From contig NZ_CP107902.1 in assembly GCF_036013935.1 (NCBI RefSeq), positions 7,225,001 to 7,289,000 of the forward strand: a stretch of 64,000 nucleotides of DNA, read 5' to 3'. This DNA comes from Streptomyces sp. NBC_00461 (lineage in GTDB: Bacteria > Actinomycetota > Actinomycetes > Streptomycetales > Streptomycetaceae). The notes below the pieces were generated by a model, which ran no database searches, was not told the origin of the DNA, and saw nothing but the letters and a program-made list of their open reading frames with translations. A program made the translations under genes and the position numbers. Positions 36,838-45,769 of the stretch are shown one piece after another. How positions within the stretch are numbered: the first letter of the stretch is position 1; every line of letters starts with the position of its first letter.

Positions 36838-39666
36838 ATGCAGACCTCGCCGGACCGGCACGAGTACCCCGCGCACTGGGAGGCCGACGTGGTGCTGCGC
36901 GACGGCGGCACCGCGCGCATCCGCCCCATCACCGTTGATGACGCCGAGCGCCTGGTCAGCTTCTACGAGCAGGTGTCGGACGAGTCGAAGTACTACCGCT
37001 TCTTCGCGCCCTACCCTCGCCTGTCCGCCAAGGACGTCCACCGCTTCACGCACCACGACTTTGTGGACCGGGTGGGACTCGCGGCCACGGTCGGCGGCGA
37101 GTTCATCGCCACCGTACGCTACGACCGCATCGGCGCCGATGGCATGCCCGCGTCGGTGCCGGCCGACGAGGCCGAGGTGGCCTTCCTCGTCCAGGACGCC
37201 CACCAGGGGCGCGGTGTCGCGTCCGCCCTCCTGGAGCACATCGCCGCCGTCGCCCGCGAGCGCGCCATCCGCCGCTTCGCCGCCGAGGTGCTGCCCGCCA
37301 ACGTCAAGATGATCAAGGTGTTCACGGACGCGGGCTACACCCAGAAGCGCAGCTTCGAGGACGGCGTCGTACGCCTGGAGTTCGACCTCGAACCCACCGA
37401 CCGCTCCCTCGCGGTACAGCGCGCCCGGGAGCAGCGCGCCGAGGCGCGGTCCGTACGGCGGCTGCTCGTGCCGGGCTCGGTCGCCGTCGTCGGCACCGGG
37501 CGCACGCCGGGAGGCGTGGGCCGCGGCATCCTCGACAACATCCGCGACGCCGGCTTCACCGGGTCGCTCCACGCCGTGAACAAGGCACTTCCCGAAGACG
37601 TCAAAGAACTCGACGGCGTCCCGGCGCACCGTTCGGTGCGGGACATCGACGGGCCCGTCGACCTCGCGGTCGTCGCCGTGCCGGCCGAGCAGGTCCCCGA
37701 GGTGGTCACCGAGTGCGGCGAGCACGGTGTGCAGGGGCTCGTCGTCATCTCCGCCGGGTACGCCGAGAGCGGGCCCGAAGGACGCGAGCGCCAGCGCGAA
37801 CTCGTGCGGCACGCGCGCACGTACGGCATGCGCATCATCGGACCGAACGCCTTCGGGGTCATCAACACCTCCTCCGACGTACGGCTGAACGCCTCGCTCG
37901 CCCCCGAGATGCCCCGCCCCGGCCGGATCGGGCTGTTCGCACAGTCCGGCGCCATCGGCATCGCGCTGCTGTCCCGGCTGCAGCGCCGCGGCGGGGGAGT
38001 CACGGGCGTCACGGGCGTGTCCACCTTCGTGTCCTCCGGCAACCGCGCGGACGTGTCCGGCAACGACGTGATCCAGTACTGGTACGACGACCCGGACACC
38101 GATGTCGTCCTCATGTACCTGGAGTCCATCGGCAACCCCCGCAAGTTCACCCGCCTCGCCCGGCGGACGGCGGCGGCGAAGCCGCTGGTCGTGGTCCAGG
38201 GCGCCGGCAGCGCCCCCCAGGGACATGCCGTACGGGCGACACGGCTGCCGCACACGACCGTGTCCGCGCTGCTCAGGCAGGCCGGCGTGATCCGCGTGGA
38301 CACCATCACCGAGCTGGTCGACGCGGGGCTGCTGCTCGCCCGGCAGCCGCTGCCGGCGGGGCCGCGGGTGGCGATCCTCGGGAACTCCGAGTCGCTGGGG
38401 CTGCTGACGTACGACGCGTGTCTCTCCGAGGGACTCAGGCCCGCGCGACCGCTGGACCTGACGACGGCGGCCTCGGCGGGCGACTTCCACGCCGCCCTGT
38501 CGCGCGCCCTCGGGGACGACTCGTGCGACGCGGTGGTGGTGACGGCCATCCCGGCGATCGGCGAGGGATCGCCCGGGGACGCCGAACTGGCGGAGGCGCT
38601 GCGATCGGCCGCGGAGGCGGTCCCCGGAAAGCCCGTGCTGGTGGTGCACGTGGAGCTCGGCGGGCTCGCGGAGGCGCTGTCGGCCGCGACGAGCACCGCA
38701 CCGCAGCCCGACACCGCGGCCTCCGGCACCCGCCGGCTCCGCCCCTCGCAACAACTGCCCGCCCCGGTACGGGCACCGCAACCCACCGCCCCCGACACCG
38801 GCCCCCGCCTCATCCCCGCCTACCCCGCCGCCGAGCGCGCCGTCCGCGCCCTCGCCGAGGCCGTGCACTACGCCCAGTGGCGGCGGGAAGCGGCCGAGCC
38901 CGGCAAGGTGCCCGAGTACGAGGACATCGACGAGAAGGGCGCCGCCCGGCTCATCGGCGGCATGCTCGCGCGCGGGCAGGGCCTCACGCTCGGCACCGCG
39001 GAGACCCGCGACCTGCTCGGGCGGTACGGCATCGCCGTACGCGAGGCGGTTCCCGCCTTCACCCCTGACGACGCCGCGCGGGCCGCCGCCGGCATCGGCT
39101 ACCCCGTCGCCCTCAAGGCCACCGCCCCGCACCTGCGGCACCGTGCCGACCTGGGCGGCGTACGGCTGGATCTCGCGGACGAGGAGCAACTGCGGCGGGC
39201 GTACGCGGAGTTGACCGAACTCTTCGGGAAGCCGGAGGAGCTGCGACCGGTGGTGCAGGGGATGGCACCACGCGGCGTGGACACGGTCGTACGGGCCGTC
39301 ATCGACCCGGCGGCCGGAGCCGTCCTGTCGTTCGGGCTCGCCGGAGCCGCCTCCCAGCTGCTCGGCGACATGGCGCACCGGCTGGTTCCGGTCACCGACC
39401 GGGACGCGACCTCGCTGGTCCGGTCGATCCGGACGGCACCGCTCCTGTTCGGCTGGCGCGGCTCGACGCCCGTGGACACACCTGCGCTGGAAGAGCTGCT
39501 GCTGCGTGTGTCACGGCTGGTCGACGACCACCCGGAGGTCGTGGCGGTGACCCTGGAGCCGGTCGTCGTCGCACCCCAGGGCCTGAGCGTTCTCGGCGTC
39601 TCCGTCCGCCTGGCCCCGCCACCCGTCCGCGACGACCTCGGCCCGCGCACGCTCCCCGTCTACTGA
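36838..39666 (+). CDS. patA: GNAT acetyltransferase fused to NDP-forming acyl-CoA synthetase (PatA-like)
   Basis: A 942-aa multidomain protein. Residues about 15-180 are a GNAT domain (VQDAHQGRGVASALLEH binds acetyl-CoA). Residues about 200-480 are the CoA-binding and ligase domains of NDP-forming acyl-CoA synthetases (SVAVVGTGRTPGGVGRGI, IGPNAFGVINTS). A Pro/Ala-rich linker (about 630-690) leads to an ATP-grasp domain (about 705-940). The N-terminal position of the GNAT domain matches S. lividans PatA, which acetylates and inactivates acetoacetyl-CoA synthetase; E. coli PatZ has the reverse order. So a role as protein lysine acetyltransferase controlling acyl-CoA metabolism is likely. ATG 36838 was chosen at the start of conserved sequence. 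Confidence 0.85.
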   Translation: MQTSPDRHEYPAHWEADVVLRDGGTARIRPITVDDAERLVSFYEQVSDESKYYRFFAPYPRLSAKDVHRFTHHDFVDRVGLAATVGGEFIATVRYDRIGADGMPASVPADEAEVAFLVQDAHQGRGVASALLEHIAAVARERAIRRFAAEVLPANVKMIKVFTDAGYTQKRSFEDGVVRLEFDLEPTDRSLAVQRAREQRAEARSVRRLLVPGSVAVVGTGRTPGGVGRGILDNIRDAGFTGSLHAVNKALPEDVKELDGVPAHRSVRDIDGPVDLAVVAVPAEQVPEVVTECGEHGVQGLVVISAGYAESGPEGRERQRELVRHARTYGMRIIGPNAFGVINTSSDVRLNASLAPEMPRPGRIGLFAQSGAIGIALLSRLQRRGGGVTGVTGVSTFVSSGNRADVSGNDVIQYWYDDPDTDVVLMYLESIGNPRKFTRLARRTAAAKPLVVVQGAGSAPQGHAVRATRLPHTTVSALLRQAGVIRVDTITELVDAGLLLARQPLPAGPRVAILGNSESLGLLTYDACLSEGLRPARPLDLTTAASAGDFHAALSRALGDDSCDAVVVTAIPAIGEGSPGDAELAEALRSAAEAVPGKPVLVVHVELGGLAEALSAATSTAPQPDTAASGTRRLRPSQQLPAPVRAPQPTAPDTGPRLIPAYPAAERAVRALAEAVHYAQWRREAAEPGKVPEYEDIDEKGAARLIGGMLARGQGLTLGTAETRDLLGRYGIAVREAVPAFTPDDAARAAAGIGYPVALKATAPHLRHRADLGGVRLDLADEEQLRRAYAELTELFGKPEELRPVVQGMAPRGVDTVVRAVIDPAAGAVLSFGLAGAASQLLGDMAHRLVPVTDRDATSLVRSIRTAPLLFGWRGSTPVDTPALEELLLRVSRLVDDHPEVVAVTLEPVVVAPQGLSVLGVSVRLAPPPVRDDLGPRTLPVY

Positions 39667-39731
39667 GACGTGTCACGGAGACGGCCATGACCGGTGCCTC
39701 GCAGCCAGTGCACCCCCTTAGGATGGACGTC

Positions 39732-40319
39732 ATGGCCAAGACCAGTACGACGACCCAGGGGCTGCGAGCGGCGATCGAGCGCAGCGGCTACTACCCGGCC
39801 CTCGTGGCCGAGGCGGTGGAGGCCGCCTTGGGCGGCGACTCCATCCGGTCGTTCCTGGTCCACCAGGAGACGACGTTCGACCAGAACGAGGTGCGGCGGC
39901 ACGTGACCGTGCTCGTCCTCACCGGCAACCGCTTCATCGTCAGCCACACCGACGAGCAGGCGGCGGACAGCACCTCCCCGACGCCGTACGCGACGACGTC
40001 GACGGAGTCGGTGAAGCTCGGCCGGATCTCGTCGGTCGTGGTCAGCCGGGTGGTCGCCAACCCGGAGAAGTACACGGTGGGCACACTGCCCCGCGAGGTC
40101 GTCCTCACCATCGGCTGGGGCGCCGTCTCCCGCATCGACCTCGAACCCGCCGCCTGCGGCGACCCCAACTGCGAGGCCGACCACGGGTACACCGGCAGCT
40201 CGACCGCGGACGACCTCAGCCTGCGGGTGAGCGAGGCCGGGGACGGACCGGAGACGGTCCGCCAGGCGCTCGCCTTCGCCCAGTCGCTCTCCGAGGCGAC
40301 CGCGGACACCACCCGCTGA
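39732..40319 (+). CDS. DUF5998 family protein
   Basis: A 195-aa soluble protein of the actinobacterial DUF5998 family. It has a beta-rich core with VTVLVLTGNRFIVSHTDE and a conserved Cys pair ACGDPNCEADHGYTG that might bind metal. Function is unknown. AGGA lies 8 bases before ATG 39732; two upstream in-frame ATGs (39687, 39723) are less well placed. It overlaps the next gene by one base (TGATG), so the pair is translationally coupled. Confidence 0.75.
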   Translation: MAKTSTTTQGLRAAIERSGYYPALVAEAVEAALGGDSIRSFLVHQETTFDQNEVRRHVTVLVLTGNRFIVSHTDEQAADSTSPTPYATTSTESVKLGRISSVVVSRVVANPEKYTVGTLPREVVLTIGWGAVSRIDLEPAACGDPNCEADHGYTGSSTADDLSLRVSEAGDGPETVRQALAFAQSLSEATADTTR

Positions 40320-41512
40320 TGTCGCAGTCCGCACCCTGGGACACCGACCCGGAACCCCTCGCCGTCGACTCCGCGCCGCTGCCCGAGTACGGCAGCGGCT
40401 CCCTCGCCGACCTCCTGCCCACGCTGGCCGCCGGCATGGCCGTACCGGGCATGACGGCCGCGATCACCGAGCTGGCCCCCGCCGACCGGAACTGCGTGTT
40501 CCTGATCGACGGGCTCGGCTGGGAGCAGCTGAGGGCGCATCCGGACGAGGCGCCCTTCATGACCTCGCTCCTCGGCAGCTCGCGCGGCGGCACCGGCCGC
40601 CCCCTGACCACCGGCTACCCGGCGACCACCGCCACCTCCCTCGCCTCCGTCGGCACCGGCCTGCCGCCGGGCGCGCACGGCCTGCCCGGCTACACCGTGC
40701 GCAACCCGGAGACCGGCGCGCTGATGAACCAGCTGCGCTGGCAGCCGTGGACGTCGCCGCAGGTGTGGCAGCCGTACCCCACGGTCTTCCAGCTGGCCGA
40801 CGCGGCCGGGGTGCACGCGGCACAGGTGTCGTCGCCCACCTTCCAGAACACCCCCCTGACCAAGGTCGCGCTCAGTGGCGGAACGTTCCACGGGCGGCTG
40901 TCCGGCGAGGACCGCATGGATCTCGCGGCCCAGCAACTGGCCGCCGGCGACCGCTCCTTGGTCTACACGTACTACGCGGAACTCGACGGCGCCGGCCACC
41001 GTTACGGCGTCGAGTCGGACACCTGGCGCGGCCAGCTCATGCATGTCGACCGGCTGGTCCAGCGCCTGGCCGAGCAACTGCCGCCGCGCACCGCGCTGTA
41101 CGTCACGGCGGACCACGGCATGGTGGACATCCCCTTCGACGAGCAGCACCGCATCGACTTCGACGAGGACTGGGAGCTGCGGGCCGGCGTCGCCCTGCTG
41201 GGCGGTGAGGGCCGGGCCCGGCACGTGTACGCGGTGCCGGGCGCCCAGAGTGACGTGCTGACCTGCTGGCGCGAGGTGCTCGGCGAGCAGTTCTGGGTGG
41301 CCTCGCGGGACGAGGCGATCGCCGCGGGCTGGTTCGGGCCGCACATCGACGAGCGGGTCCACGCACGCCTCGGCGACGTGATCGCCGCCGCGCGCGACGA
41401 CGTCCTCATCATCGCCTCCGAGCGGGAGCCGAAGGAGTCGGCGATGGTCGGCAACCACGGTTCGATGACCCCTGCCGAGCAGCTGGTCCCCCTGCTCGAA
41501 GTACGCTCCTGA
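40319..41512 (+). CDS. Alkaline phosphatase-superfamily hydrolase (nucleotide pyrophosphatase/phosphodiesterase-like)
   Basis: A 397-aa metal-dependent hydrolase. Metal-site motifs line up with the nucleotide pyrophosphatase/phosphodiesterase branch: FLIDGLGW, a nucleophile Thr region (GYPATTATSLASVGTG), ELDGAGHRYG, TADHGMVD and GNHGSM. There is no signal peptide, so it is probably cytoplasmic. Substrate unknown; phosphodiester or pyrophosphate bonds are expected. It is coupled to the upstream DUF5998 gene and followed 43 bp later by thymidine kinase, hinting at nucleotide metabolism. Confidence 0.8.
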   Translation: MSQSAPWDTDPEPLAVDSAPLPEYGSGSLADLLPTLAAGMAVPGMTAAITELAPADRNCVFLIDGLGWEQLRAHPDEAPFMTSLLGSSRGGTGRPLTTGYPATTATSLASVGTGLPPGAHGLPGYTVRNPETGALMNQLRWQPWTSPQVWQPYPTVFQLADAAGVHAAQVSSPTFQNTPLTKVALSGGTFHGRLSGEDRMDLAAQQLAAGDRSLVYTYYAELDGAGHRYGVESDTWRGQLMHVDRLVQRLAEQLPPRTALYVTADHGMVDIPFDEQHRIDFDEDWELRAGVALLGGEGRARHVYAVPGAQSDVLTCWREVLGEQFWVASRDEAIAAGWFGPHIDERVHARLGDVIAAARDDVLIIASEREPKESAMVGNHGSMTPAEQLVPLLEVRS

Positions 41513-41555
41513 ATCCGTCGTCCTCTCCTCTTTGCCGAAAGGTGCTCAACTCGCC

Positions 41556-42203
41556 ATGCCCGAGCTGGTGTTCTTCTCCGGAACGATGGACTGCGGGAAG
41601 TCGACGCTGGCTCTGCAGATCGAGCACAACCGCTCCTCACGCGGCCTGGCCGGGATGATCTTCACGCGTGACGACCGCGCGGGCGAGGGGAAGCTCTCCT
41701 CCCGCCTCGGCCTGGTCACGGACGCGGTGGAGGTCGAGGACGGGCAGGACCTGTACGCCTATCTCGTCGACCACCTCTCGCAGGGCGGCCGTGCGGACTA
41801 CGTCATCGCCGACGAGGCGCAGTTCCTGGCACCGGGGCAGGTCGACCAACTCGCGCGCGTGGTCGACGACCTGGGCCTGGACGTCTACGCCTTCGGCATC
41901 ACGACGGACTTCCGCACCAGGCTGTTCCCCGGCTCCCAGCGCCTGGTGGAGCTGGCCGACCGCGTCGAGGTCCTCCAGGTGGAGGCCCTGTGCTGGTGCG
42001 GCGCCCGCGCCACGCACAACGCCCGCACGATAGGCGGCGCCATGGTCGTCGAGGGCGCACAGGTCGTCGTCGGCGACGTCGACCGGTCGGAGGCGATCGG
42101 CTACGAGGTCCTGTGCCGCCGCCACCACCGCCGCCGGATGACGGCGACGACGTCCGGCTCGGCGGCGCTGTCCCCGGACGTGCTGCCGGTGTCGCAGCTC
42201 TGA
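41556..42203 (+). CDS. tdk: Thymidine kinase (type II)
   Basis: A 215-aa type II thymidine kinase. The P-loop GTMDCGKST is at residues 9-17, and the DYVIADEAQFL block contains Walker B and the catalytic Glu. The thumb region has the structural zinc site (CWCGARATHNAR and CRRHH). It phosphorylates thymidine to dTMP in the salvage pathway. ATG 41556 is used, with AAAGG about 12 bases upstream; the in-frame ATG 41532 is less likely. Confidence 0.92.
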   Translation: MPELVFFSGTMDCGKSTLALQIEHNRSSRGLAGMIFTRDDRAGEGKLSSRLGLVTDAVEVEDGQDLYAYLVDHLSQGGRADYVIADEAQFLAPGQVDQLARVVDDLGLDVYAFGITTDFRTRLFPGSQRLVELADRVEVLQVEALCWCGARATHNARTIGGAMVVEGAQVVVGDVDRSEAIGYEVLCRRHHRRRMTATTSGSAALSPDVLPVSQL

Positions 42204-42234
42204 ACTGCCTTCCCGCCAGGCGTCTGCCCGGGTC

Positions 42235-43038
42235 TCAGCGCGGGCTCTCGATCAGGGAGAAGCGGGCGCCCTCGGGGTCGGCCACCGTGGCCACGCGGCC
42301 ATGTGCGCTGTCCCTCGGCGGCTTGAGGACGTGGCCTCCCAGATCCACCAGGCGGGCGACCGCGTCGTCCGTGTCCGCGACGTCGAAGTACGTGATCCAG
42401 TGCGGGCCCCGGTCGCGGGGGAGGGCGTGGCCCACACCGTGGATGCCGGCGACCGGGCGGCCCTCGATGTGCAGCGTCACGTAGTCGAAGTCGGCGGAGA
42501 CGACCGGCTCCTCCTCGTAGCCGAAGACGGTCTCGTAGAACTTGGCCACGCTCACCGACTCGTAGGTCAGCAGCTCGTTCCAGGCGGGGGTGCCGGGCAC
42601 GCCCGTGATGGCGGTGCCGTGGTGCCCGGCCGCCTGCCAGATGCCGAAGACGGCGCCGGAGGGGTCCGAGCCGATCGCGAGGCGGCCGGCCTCGGCGGCG
42701 TCCAGGGGGCCCACTCCGATGGTGCCGCCGCACAGCCGTACCGTCTCGGCGGTCACGTCCACGTCGTCCGAGGCGAGGTAGGGCGTCCAGGCGATGGGCA
42801 GATGACGGTCCGGCGGCAGCTGGCCGATGCCGGCCACCTCGTAACCGTCGAGCAGGGCCCGCGAGTACGGGCCGAGTTGCTGGGGGCCCGGCTGGAACTC
42901 CCAGCCGAACAGCGACCCGTAGAAGTCCTGGGTCGCGGTCAAGCCGTGCACCATGAGACTCACCCAGCAGGGTGTGCCGGGCGTGTGCCGAGCGTGCGTC
43001 TCGCCGTTCGGGCCGGCCGGCTCCCTTGCCTCGGTCAT
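42235..43038 (-). CDS. Tandem VOC-fold (glyoxalase/bleomycin-resistance-like) protein
   Basis: A 267-aa protein made of two VOC modules (about residues 22-130 and 145-262), each with the TPCWVSLMVHG/YFDVADTDDAV-type beta-alpha-beta pattern. This is the two-module form common in Streptomyces, often called hydroxylase or lyase without evidence. Metal ligands are uncertain. ATG 43038 is preceded by GAGGAGAGA; GTG 43044 sits too close to that site. It ends 32 bp from the convergent tdk stop, without a visible terminator. Confidence 0.78.
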   Translation of the reverse strand: MTEAREPAGPNGETHARHTPGTPCWVSLMVHGLTATQDFYGSLFGWEFQPGPQQLGPYSRALLDGYEVAGIGQLPPDRHLPIAWTPYLASDDVDVTAETVRLCGGTIGVGPLDAAEAGRLAIGSDPSGAVFGIWQAAGHHGTAITGVPGTPAWNELLTYESVSVAKFYETVFGYEEEPVVSADFDYVTLHIEGRPVAGIHGVGHALPRDRGPHWITYFDVADTDDAVARLVDLGGHVLKPPRDSAHGRVATVADPEGARFSLIESPR

Positions 43039-43322
43039 CGTCACTCTCTCCTCGACCCCTCGCGGTGGCCGTGTCGCGTCCGCTCTCCGGATCTCCGTGC
43101 CGATGCTCGCACCAGCGGTGCTGCAGCGCGCTCCGGGCGCGCCGCTTGCCTGGAGGATGCCCGGTGTGCGGTTCCTCGTCCGTTTCTGTGCGATTGCTGA
43201 CGGATGTCGATCAGCTGTACAGCATGTGCCCGAACCCGTACGCCTCGTGATCGGGCCTGTCCGGCGGAGCAGAGTAGCCGGACACAGACGATGCGGCCAC
43301 CCCGTGCGCAAGGATGGTGGCC

Positions 43323-44174
43323 ATGAACGCCATCATCTCCGCTTCGGAACTCGCGAGCGACCTGGCGGGGCAGAACCCGCCCGCGCTGCTCGATGTCCGC
43401 TGGCAGCTCAGTGTCGCCAAGGCGGCCGGCGAGCCGCCCTTCGACGGCAGCGCCGCGTACACGGCCGGGCACATTCCCGGTGCCGTCTACGTCGACCTGG
43501 ACTCGGAACTCGCCTCCGCGGCAGGCGAAGGGGGGCGCCACCCGCTGCCCGGCCTCGGGGTCTTCGGCGCAGCGATGCGACGGGCGGGCGTCTCGGCCGG
43601 AACACCGGTGGTCGTGTACGACGGCGGGCAGGGCTGGGCAGCGGCCCGTGCGTGGTGGCTGCTGCGCTGGACGGGTCACCCGGACGTGCGGGTCCTCGAC
43701 GGCGGGTTGCCGGCCTGGGAGGGGCCGCTGGAGACATCGGCGCCGACGCCGACGGAGGGAGACTTCGAGCCGGTTCCGGGCGCTGCGGGGCTGCTGGACG
43801 CCGACGGCGCGGCCGCGCTGGCACGGGCCGGGGTGCTGTTCGACGCCCGGGCGGGGGAGCGGTACCGGGGAGAGGTGGAGCCGATCGACCGGGTCGGTGG
43901 CCACATTCCGGGAGCGGTGTCGGCGCCCACGAACGAGAACGTGGGCTCCGACGGAAGGTTCCTGCCCGCGGAGGAGCTGGCCGGGCGGTTCAAGGCCCTT
44001 GGGGCGGCCGACGGTTCGCAGGTCGGCGTGTACTGCGGCTCGGGTGTCTCCGGGGCGCACGAGGTGCTGGCACTGGCGGTCGCGGGGATCGACGCCGCGC
44101 TGTACGTGGGCTCGTGGTCGGAGTGGTCGTCGGACCCGTCGCGTCCGGTGGCGGTCGGTCCGGATCCGCAGTAG
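43323..44174 (+). CDS. Thiosulfate/3-mercaptopyruvate sulfurtransferase
   Basis: A 283-aa protein with two rhodanese domains. The C-terminal domain carries active-site Cys238 in YCGSGVSG, closest to the CGSGVTA loop of 3-mercaptopyruvate sulfurtransferases (SseA); classical rhodaneses have CRKG. The N-terminal domain is the inactive structural partner. It transfers sulfane sulfur to a thiophilic acceptor in the cytoplasm. ATG 43323 is preferred over ATG 43314 because AAGGA then has usable spacing. Confidence 0.88.
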   Translation: MNAIISASELASDLAGQNPPALLDVRWQLSVAKAAGEPPFDGSAAYTAGHIPGAVYVDLDSELASAAGEGGRHPLPGLGVFGAAMRRAGVSAGTPVVVYDGGQGWAAARAWWLLRWTGHPDVRVLDGGLPAWEGPLETSAPTPTEGDFEPVPGAAGLLDADGAAALARAGVLFDARAGERYRGEVEPIDRVGGHIPGAVSAPTNENVGSDGRFLPAEELAGRFKALGAADGSQVGVYCGSGVSGAHEVLALAVAGIDAALYVGSWSEWSSDPSRPVAVGPDPQ

Positions 44175-44190
44175 CCGGAAGACGGGGAAC

Positions 44191-44229
44191 GGGGAAGGGG
44201 CCGCGCTTGAGCAGCGCGGCCCCTTCCCC
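44191..44229 (+). terminator. Terminator after the sulfurtransferase gene
   Basis: 17-base arms (44191-44207 and 44213-44229) with a TGAGC loop, perfectly paired. Confidence 0.85.
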
Positions 44230-44248
44230 CCGTACGAGCGACTACTTG

Positions 44249-44328
44249 TGCTGACGACCGATCACTCCTGCTGTCGGCCGACCACTTCTGCTGTCGACCG
44301 ACTGTGTCTGCCGACGACCGGTCACTCC
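44249..44328. repeat. Four imperfect 20-bp tandem repeats at the sepH 3' end
   Basis: Units of exactly 20 bp at 44249-44268, 44269-44288, 44289-44308 and 44309-44328 share TGCTG(A/T)CGACCGAYCACTCC with a few changes. A degenerate extra copy may precede them. The last unit runs 7 bp into the sepH stop end. Confidence 0.75.
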
Positions 44329-45368
44329 TGCTTCTTCCGCCGTGTCCCGAAGACGATCTCGTCCCAACTCGGGACCGCGGCGCGGCGGCCCGGGCGGACG
44401 CCGTCGGCCTCGGCCTGGCGGTCGGTGGCGCCGACGAGACGGTCGCGGTGGCTGGTGACGGAGCGGGGCATCAGGACGTCCGCGTAGGCGGAACCGGCCG
44501 AGGCCGCGGGGGCCGGGGGTTCCTCCGCCGCGGGTTCGGCGGGGGGCTCCTCCGGCGCCGGCGGCGGAGGAGCGGCTTCCGGCGGACGCTCCGGGACCAC
44601 CAGGTCGCCGCGGAAGCTCGGTACCGCCTCCAACAGGCTGGTCAGCGAGTCCCGTTCACTCGTGCTCTCCTCCGCGGGCTCGGACGCCTGGGCCGGCAGG
44701 CTCGGCCGCTCCAGGGCGCGGTCCAGCGGGCGGTCGCGCGGCAGCCGTGCGATGCGCGGTACGAACGGAAAGCTGGGCTCCGGCGACGTGGCGAGGTCCT
44801 CGGACTCGCCGATCAGCGAGCGCGCCTCCTCGTCGACGGCCTGGACGAGCCGCCGGGGCGGATCGTACGTCCAGCTCGCCGAGTGGGGTTCGCCCGCGAC
44901 CAGGTAGACCAGCAGGACCTCCCAGGTGCCGTCGTCGCGGCGCCACGAGTCCCACTGCACGGTGTCCTTCTCGGCACCGCGCAGCAGCAGCCGCTCCTGG
45001 ACGGCCTCGCCGAGCTGGGGGCCGGCGTTCTCGCCGGGCCGACGGACGGGTGTCTTGCGCGCCCGCTCGGCCATGAACGCACGCTCCGCGAGCACGGGGC
45101 CCTCGAAACGGCGTACGCGGTCGACGGGGATGCCTGCCAGCTGGGCCACTTCTTCCGCGGTCGCTCCGGCACGTATACGCGCCTGGATGTCGCGGGGGCG
45201 GAGATGGCTCTCCACCTCGATCTCGATCTGGCCGAGGCGGGGGCGGTCACCGCGGACCGCCGCGCGCAGCCGTTCGTCGATCGGAAGGGTGTACTCCGTA
45301 GAGTCGGCAGCCTTCAGCACCAGCCGTGTGCCGTCATTCGAGACGGCCACGACACGCAGTTCGGGCAT
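44322..45368 (-). CDS. sepH: SepH, cell-division regulator of FtsZ (DUF3071)
   Basis: A 348-aa SepH homologue. The N-terminal DUF3071 domain (about residues 1-165) begins MPELRVVAVSNDG and contains an HTH-like segment (AEEVAQLAGIPVDRVRRFEGPV). The rest is Pro/Glu/Ala-rich and disordered, ending with the conserved tail VPSWDEIVFGTRRKK. In Streptomyces SepH binds FtsZ through its N-terminal part and promotes filament assembly for both growth and sporulation septa. ATG 45368 has GGGAGG upstream. Confidence 0.92.
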   Translation of the reverse strand: MPELRVVAVSNDGTRLVLKAADSTEYTLPIDERLRAAVRGDRPRLGQIEIEVESHLRPRDIQARIRAGATAEEVAQLAGIPVDRVRRFEGPVLAERAFMAERARKTPVRRPGENAGPQLGEAVQERLLLRGAEKDTVQWDSWRRDDGTWEVLLVYLVAGEPHSASWTYDPPRRLVQAVDEEARSLIGESEDLATSPEPSFPFVPRIARLPRDRPLDRALERPSLPAQASEPAEESTSERDSLTSLLEAVPSFRGDLVVPERPPEAAPPPPAPEEPPAEPAAEEPPAPAASAGSAYADVLMPRSVTSHRDRLVGATDRQAEADGVRPGRRAAVPSWDEIVFGTRRKKQE

Positions 45369-45769
45369 GGGAACCTCCCGGGTGGTGCCTGCCGACGTCA
45401 CGTGCGTCGCTGCTTCCGCTAGTCGAGTGTGGCCTGCCCGGGTGCAGCCTGCCACAACCTTGCCGAGTTGCCCGGCGTGTCGGGCATGGGCCCGGGAACG
45501 CCGTTATGGCACGGTTACCTATTCGCAACGCTAAGTGACCAACTCCGTCACCCTGTGCAACTTGCCCCCTCCTGGCGGTCCTTCGAGCCGCGGACGCCCT
45601 GGCGGGAGACCGGACCCAGGGCTCGTCACAGTACTCCATTCGGGCCACGTGCGTGGATTGGCGCGCCGCTCAACTTCTGGCAAGGGACGGTCCCGGGGCG
45701 CCCGTTGAGCGGTTTTCGGGATCTTGGACGTGGCGTAGTTCACGGAATCGCCAGAAATGGAACCAATGC
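45369..45769. other. 401-bp intergenic region upstream of sepH
   Basis: It holds the sepH promoter side and the tail of the FAD oxidase transcript. No gene, strong hairpin or clear promoter motif was recognised. Confidence 0.4.

Noticed and set aside
36529..39378. A 949-codon minus-strand frame over the PatA-like gene
   Set aside because: Antisense shadow of a well-supported multidomain gene.
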